5,798 nucleotides of DNA from Caldifarciminota bacterium 4484_100 (GTDB lineage: Bacteria > Hydrothermota > Tepidihabitantia > SM23-42), in assembly GCA_002049785.1 (NCBI GenBank), contig MUKB01000129.1:1-5798 (forward strand), in the 5' to 3' direction. The position numbers and the translations under genes were made by a program. Under the pieces are notes generated by a model. The model saw only the letters and a program-made list of their open reading frames with translations. It ran no database searches and was not told where the DNA came from. This document shows, piece by piece, positions 4,727 to 5,798 of the stretch. Position 1 is the stretch's first letter; each line of letters begins with the position of its first letter.

Positions 4727-5744
4727 TATTTAAATTCTTGATCGCCCACTGAGCGGTTCGTGCCAGAACCGGGTCAGAAGAGTCTGTAAATTTTTTGAGC
4801 AGAGGTAGGAACCCTTTGTCCTTTGTATTCCCGAGGCAGATGAGCGCATTCCTTTTTATCGCACGGAAATCAACCCAGGAGGCGGTGAGCTGATTCTTTG
4901 CATAGTTACTACGGAATTCGTCTTCACTGAAGTTGAGTATTTTTAATAGAGATAGACCGGGTCCTACATATCCGATTTCACTTTCAGGCGGATGCGGTTT
5001 TACCGTGCTGTTCTTTGGACATACATCCTGACAGGTAGTACAGCCATAAAGACGATTTCCCCAGACTCGTGCGATTGGTTCAGGCACAGGTCCGTACCAT
5101 CCGGAGAGCGCCTGGATACAGCGGGTGCTATCGATGATATAGGGTTTAATGATCGCCCGGGTTGGACAGGCAATAATACATTTATTACATTCCCCACAGT
5201 TATCTTCAATTGGAGGGTCGGGTTTCAATTCAAGGTCGGTGACGATTTCTCCAAGAACCATCCAGGAGCCGAATTTATGATTTATGATGAGCCCATTCTT
5301 GCCATAATATCCCAGGCCGCTGCGCTGGGCGATCGGTTTTTCCGGGATCGGACCGTTTGAGAAGATTCGGCATTGTGCATTGAAGTTCTCTTTTAGAAAT
5401 CGTGCGAGTTTTTTTAATTTTCTTTTTAGAATTAGGTAGTTATTACGCCAGGTGAAACGGGCGATCAGGCCATAAGGGCCGTTACCGGACTGTGGCAGTT
5501 TCTCATCTGTGAGGTATCCCAGGGCGCAAATGATTATGGATTTGGCCCAGGGGAATCGCGTTTCTATATTACAGAAGTATTCGGTGTCTATCTTTAAGAG
5601 ATATTCATTACTTAAATAATAACCTTTTCTTTTCAGCCCTTGAATTATTTTTGCAGTTTCTGGAAACGGTGCAGGTGAACTAATCCGGAGCTGGTCGATT
5701 CCGAATTCCCTCCCTATATTTTTGATTTCAGTTTCATCGATCAC
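4719..5744 (-). CDS. QueG-like double [4Fe-4S] protein (epoxyqueuosine reductase family, divergent)
   Basis: This 341-residue protein follows the QueG layout: an N-terminal cobalamin-binding reductase domain (about 1-175), a double-cluster ferredoxin domain and a C-terminal HEAT-like segment (about 295-340, NALICLGN...DPVLARTAQWAIKNL). QueG reduces epoxyqueuosine to queuosine in tRNA using B12. Family motifs seen are SGLGYYGKNGLIIN (142-155), FGSWMVLGEIVTDLEL (158-173), CGECNKCIIACPTRAI (C183, C186, C189, C193), C209, and GNRLYGCTTCQDVCP (C235, C238, C242), so both clusters are intact. However, where QueG normally has 'ARYA.G.DYH', this protein has ARFTWRNNYL (95-104): by eye the Asp is N102 and the His is L104. 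It may therefore be a paralogue with another substrate. The start is GTG at 5744, giving the expected N-terminal length; no clear ribosome-binding site is visible. It is co-transcribed with the overlapping radical SAM gene. Family membership is sure, QueG activity uncertain. Confidence 0.85.
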   Translation of the reverse strand: MIDETEIKNIGREFGIDQLRISSPAPFPETAKIIQGLKRKGYYLSNEYLLKIDTEYFCNIETRFPWAKSIIICALGYLTDEKLPQSGNGPYGLIARFTWRNNYLILKRKLKKLARFLKENFNAQCRIFSNGPIPEKPIAQRSGLGYYGKNGLIINHKFGSWMVLGEIVTDLELKPDPPIEDNCGECNKCIIACPTRAIIKPYIIDSTRCIQALSGWYGPVPEPIARVWGNRLYGCTTCQDVCPKNSTVKPHPPESEIGYVGPGLSLLKILNFSEDEFRSNYAKNQLTASWVDFRAIKRNALICLGNTKDKGFLPLLKKFTDSSDPVLARTAQWAIKNLNNG

Positions 5745-5750
5745 TGATAC

Positions 5751-5798
5751 TTATTTCAGTAGTATTCCCAAGGGAAAGAAGACCAGGTAGCCCACGAT
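5751..5798 (-). CDS. Possible C-terminal tail of an upstream membrane protein
   Basis: Reading in from the right edge on the minus strand, one frame gives IVGYLVFFPLGILLK and then TAA at 5753-5751, six bases before the GTG of the QueG-like gene. The peptide is strongly hydrophobic with a terminal Lys, as at the end of a membrane helix, and the spacing fits an operon. A second frame (SWATWSSFPWEYY, stop at 5756-5758) is also open, and 48 bases are too few to decide. The family is not recognised. Confidence 0.25.
   Translation of the reverse strand: MVGYLVFFPLGILLK

Noticed and set aside
5000..5209. Minus-strand open frame of 69 codons in another frame of the QueG-like gene.
   Set aside because: It overlaps the cluster-binding cysteine codons of the real gene and has no support of its own.
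4992..5360. Plus-strand open frame of 122 codons.
   Set aside because: It lies opposite the iron-sulfur coding region of the QueG-like gene, whose motifs prove the minus strand is the real one. The plus-strand translation has no recognisable motif.

Overview
The window is about 5.8 kb of bacterial chromosome with moderate GC content, tightly packed genes and mostly short spacers. It holds one gene fragment on the plus strand and five complete genes on the minus strand, plus a possible gene tail at the right edge. The genes suggest an uncultivated or deep-branching anaerobic bacterium of the candidate division WOR-3 (Stahlbacteria) type: a stand-alone carbamate kinase, a DUF1844 small protein, a DUF2723 membrane glycosyltransferase, a SPASM-like radical SAM enzyme and a QueG-like iron-sulfur protein. 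That placement is an inference from gene families and promoter style and is weak; no rRNA or marker gene is present. I see no phage, transposon or CRISPR sequence.

Layout. Positions 1-411 (+) hold the C-terminal part of a Yip1-domain membrane protein whose start lies outside the window. It converges, two bases apart, on a carbamate kinase (414-1352, -). Next come a DUF2723 multi-pass membrane protein (1433-3094, -) and a 96-residue DUF1844 protein (3145-3435, -), probably co-transcribed. A spacer of about 200 bp (3436-3634) carries a strong promoter and two adjacent short-period repeat arrays. To its right a radical SAM protein (3635-4726, -) and a QueG-like protein (4719-5744, -) overlap by 8 bp and must be one transcription unit, read from the right. 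A hydrophobic reading frame ending at 5751 may be the tail of a further gene in that unit.

What stands out. The carbamate kinase and DUF1844 genes are each preceded by almost the same promoter, TTGACT-N16-TATAAT, placed 5 or 6 bases before the ATG, so both mRNAs should be leaderless. The QueG-like protein keeps both [4Fe-4S] binding sets but seems to have Asn and Leu where queuosine reductases have the Asp and His of the 'DYH' motif. It is translationally coupled to a radical SAM enzyme of unknown substrate, so the pair could do something other than queuosine synthesis. The DUF2723 gene appears to start at TTG inside a 14-bp tandem duplication whose first copy supplies the ribosome-binding site. 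Most of the window is otherwise ordinary, and I see no clear new defence or mobile system.
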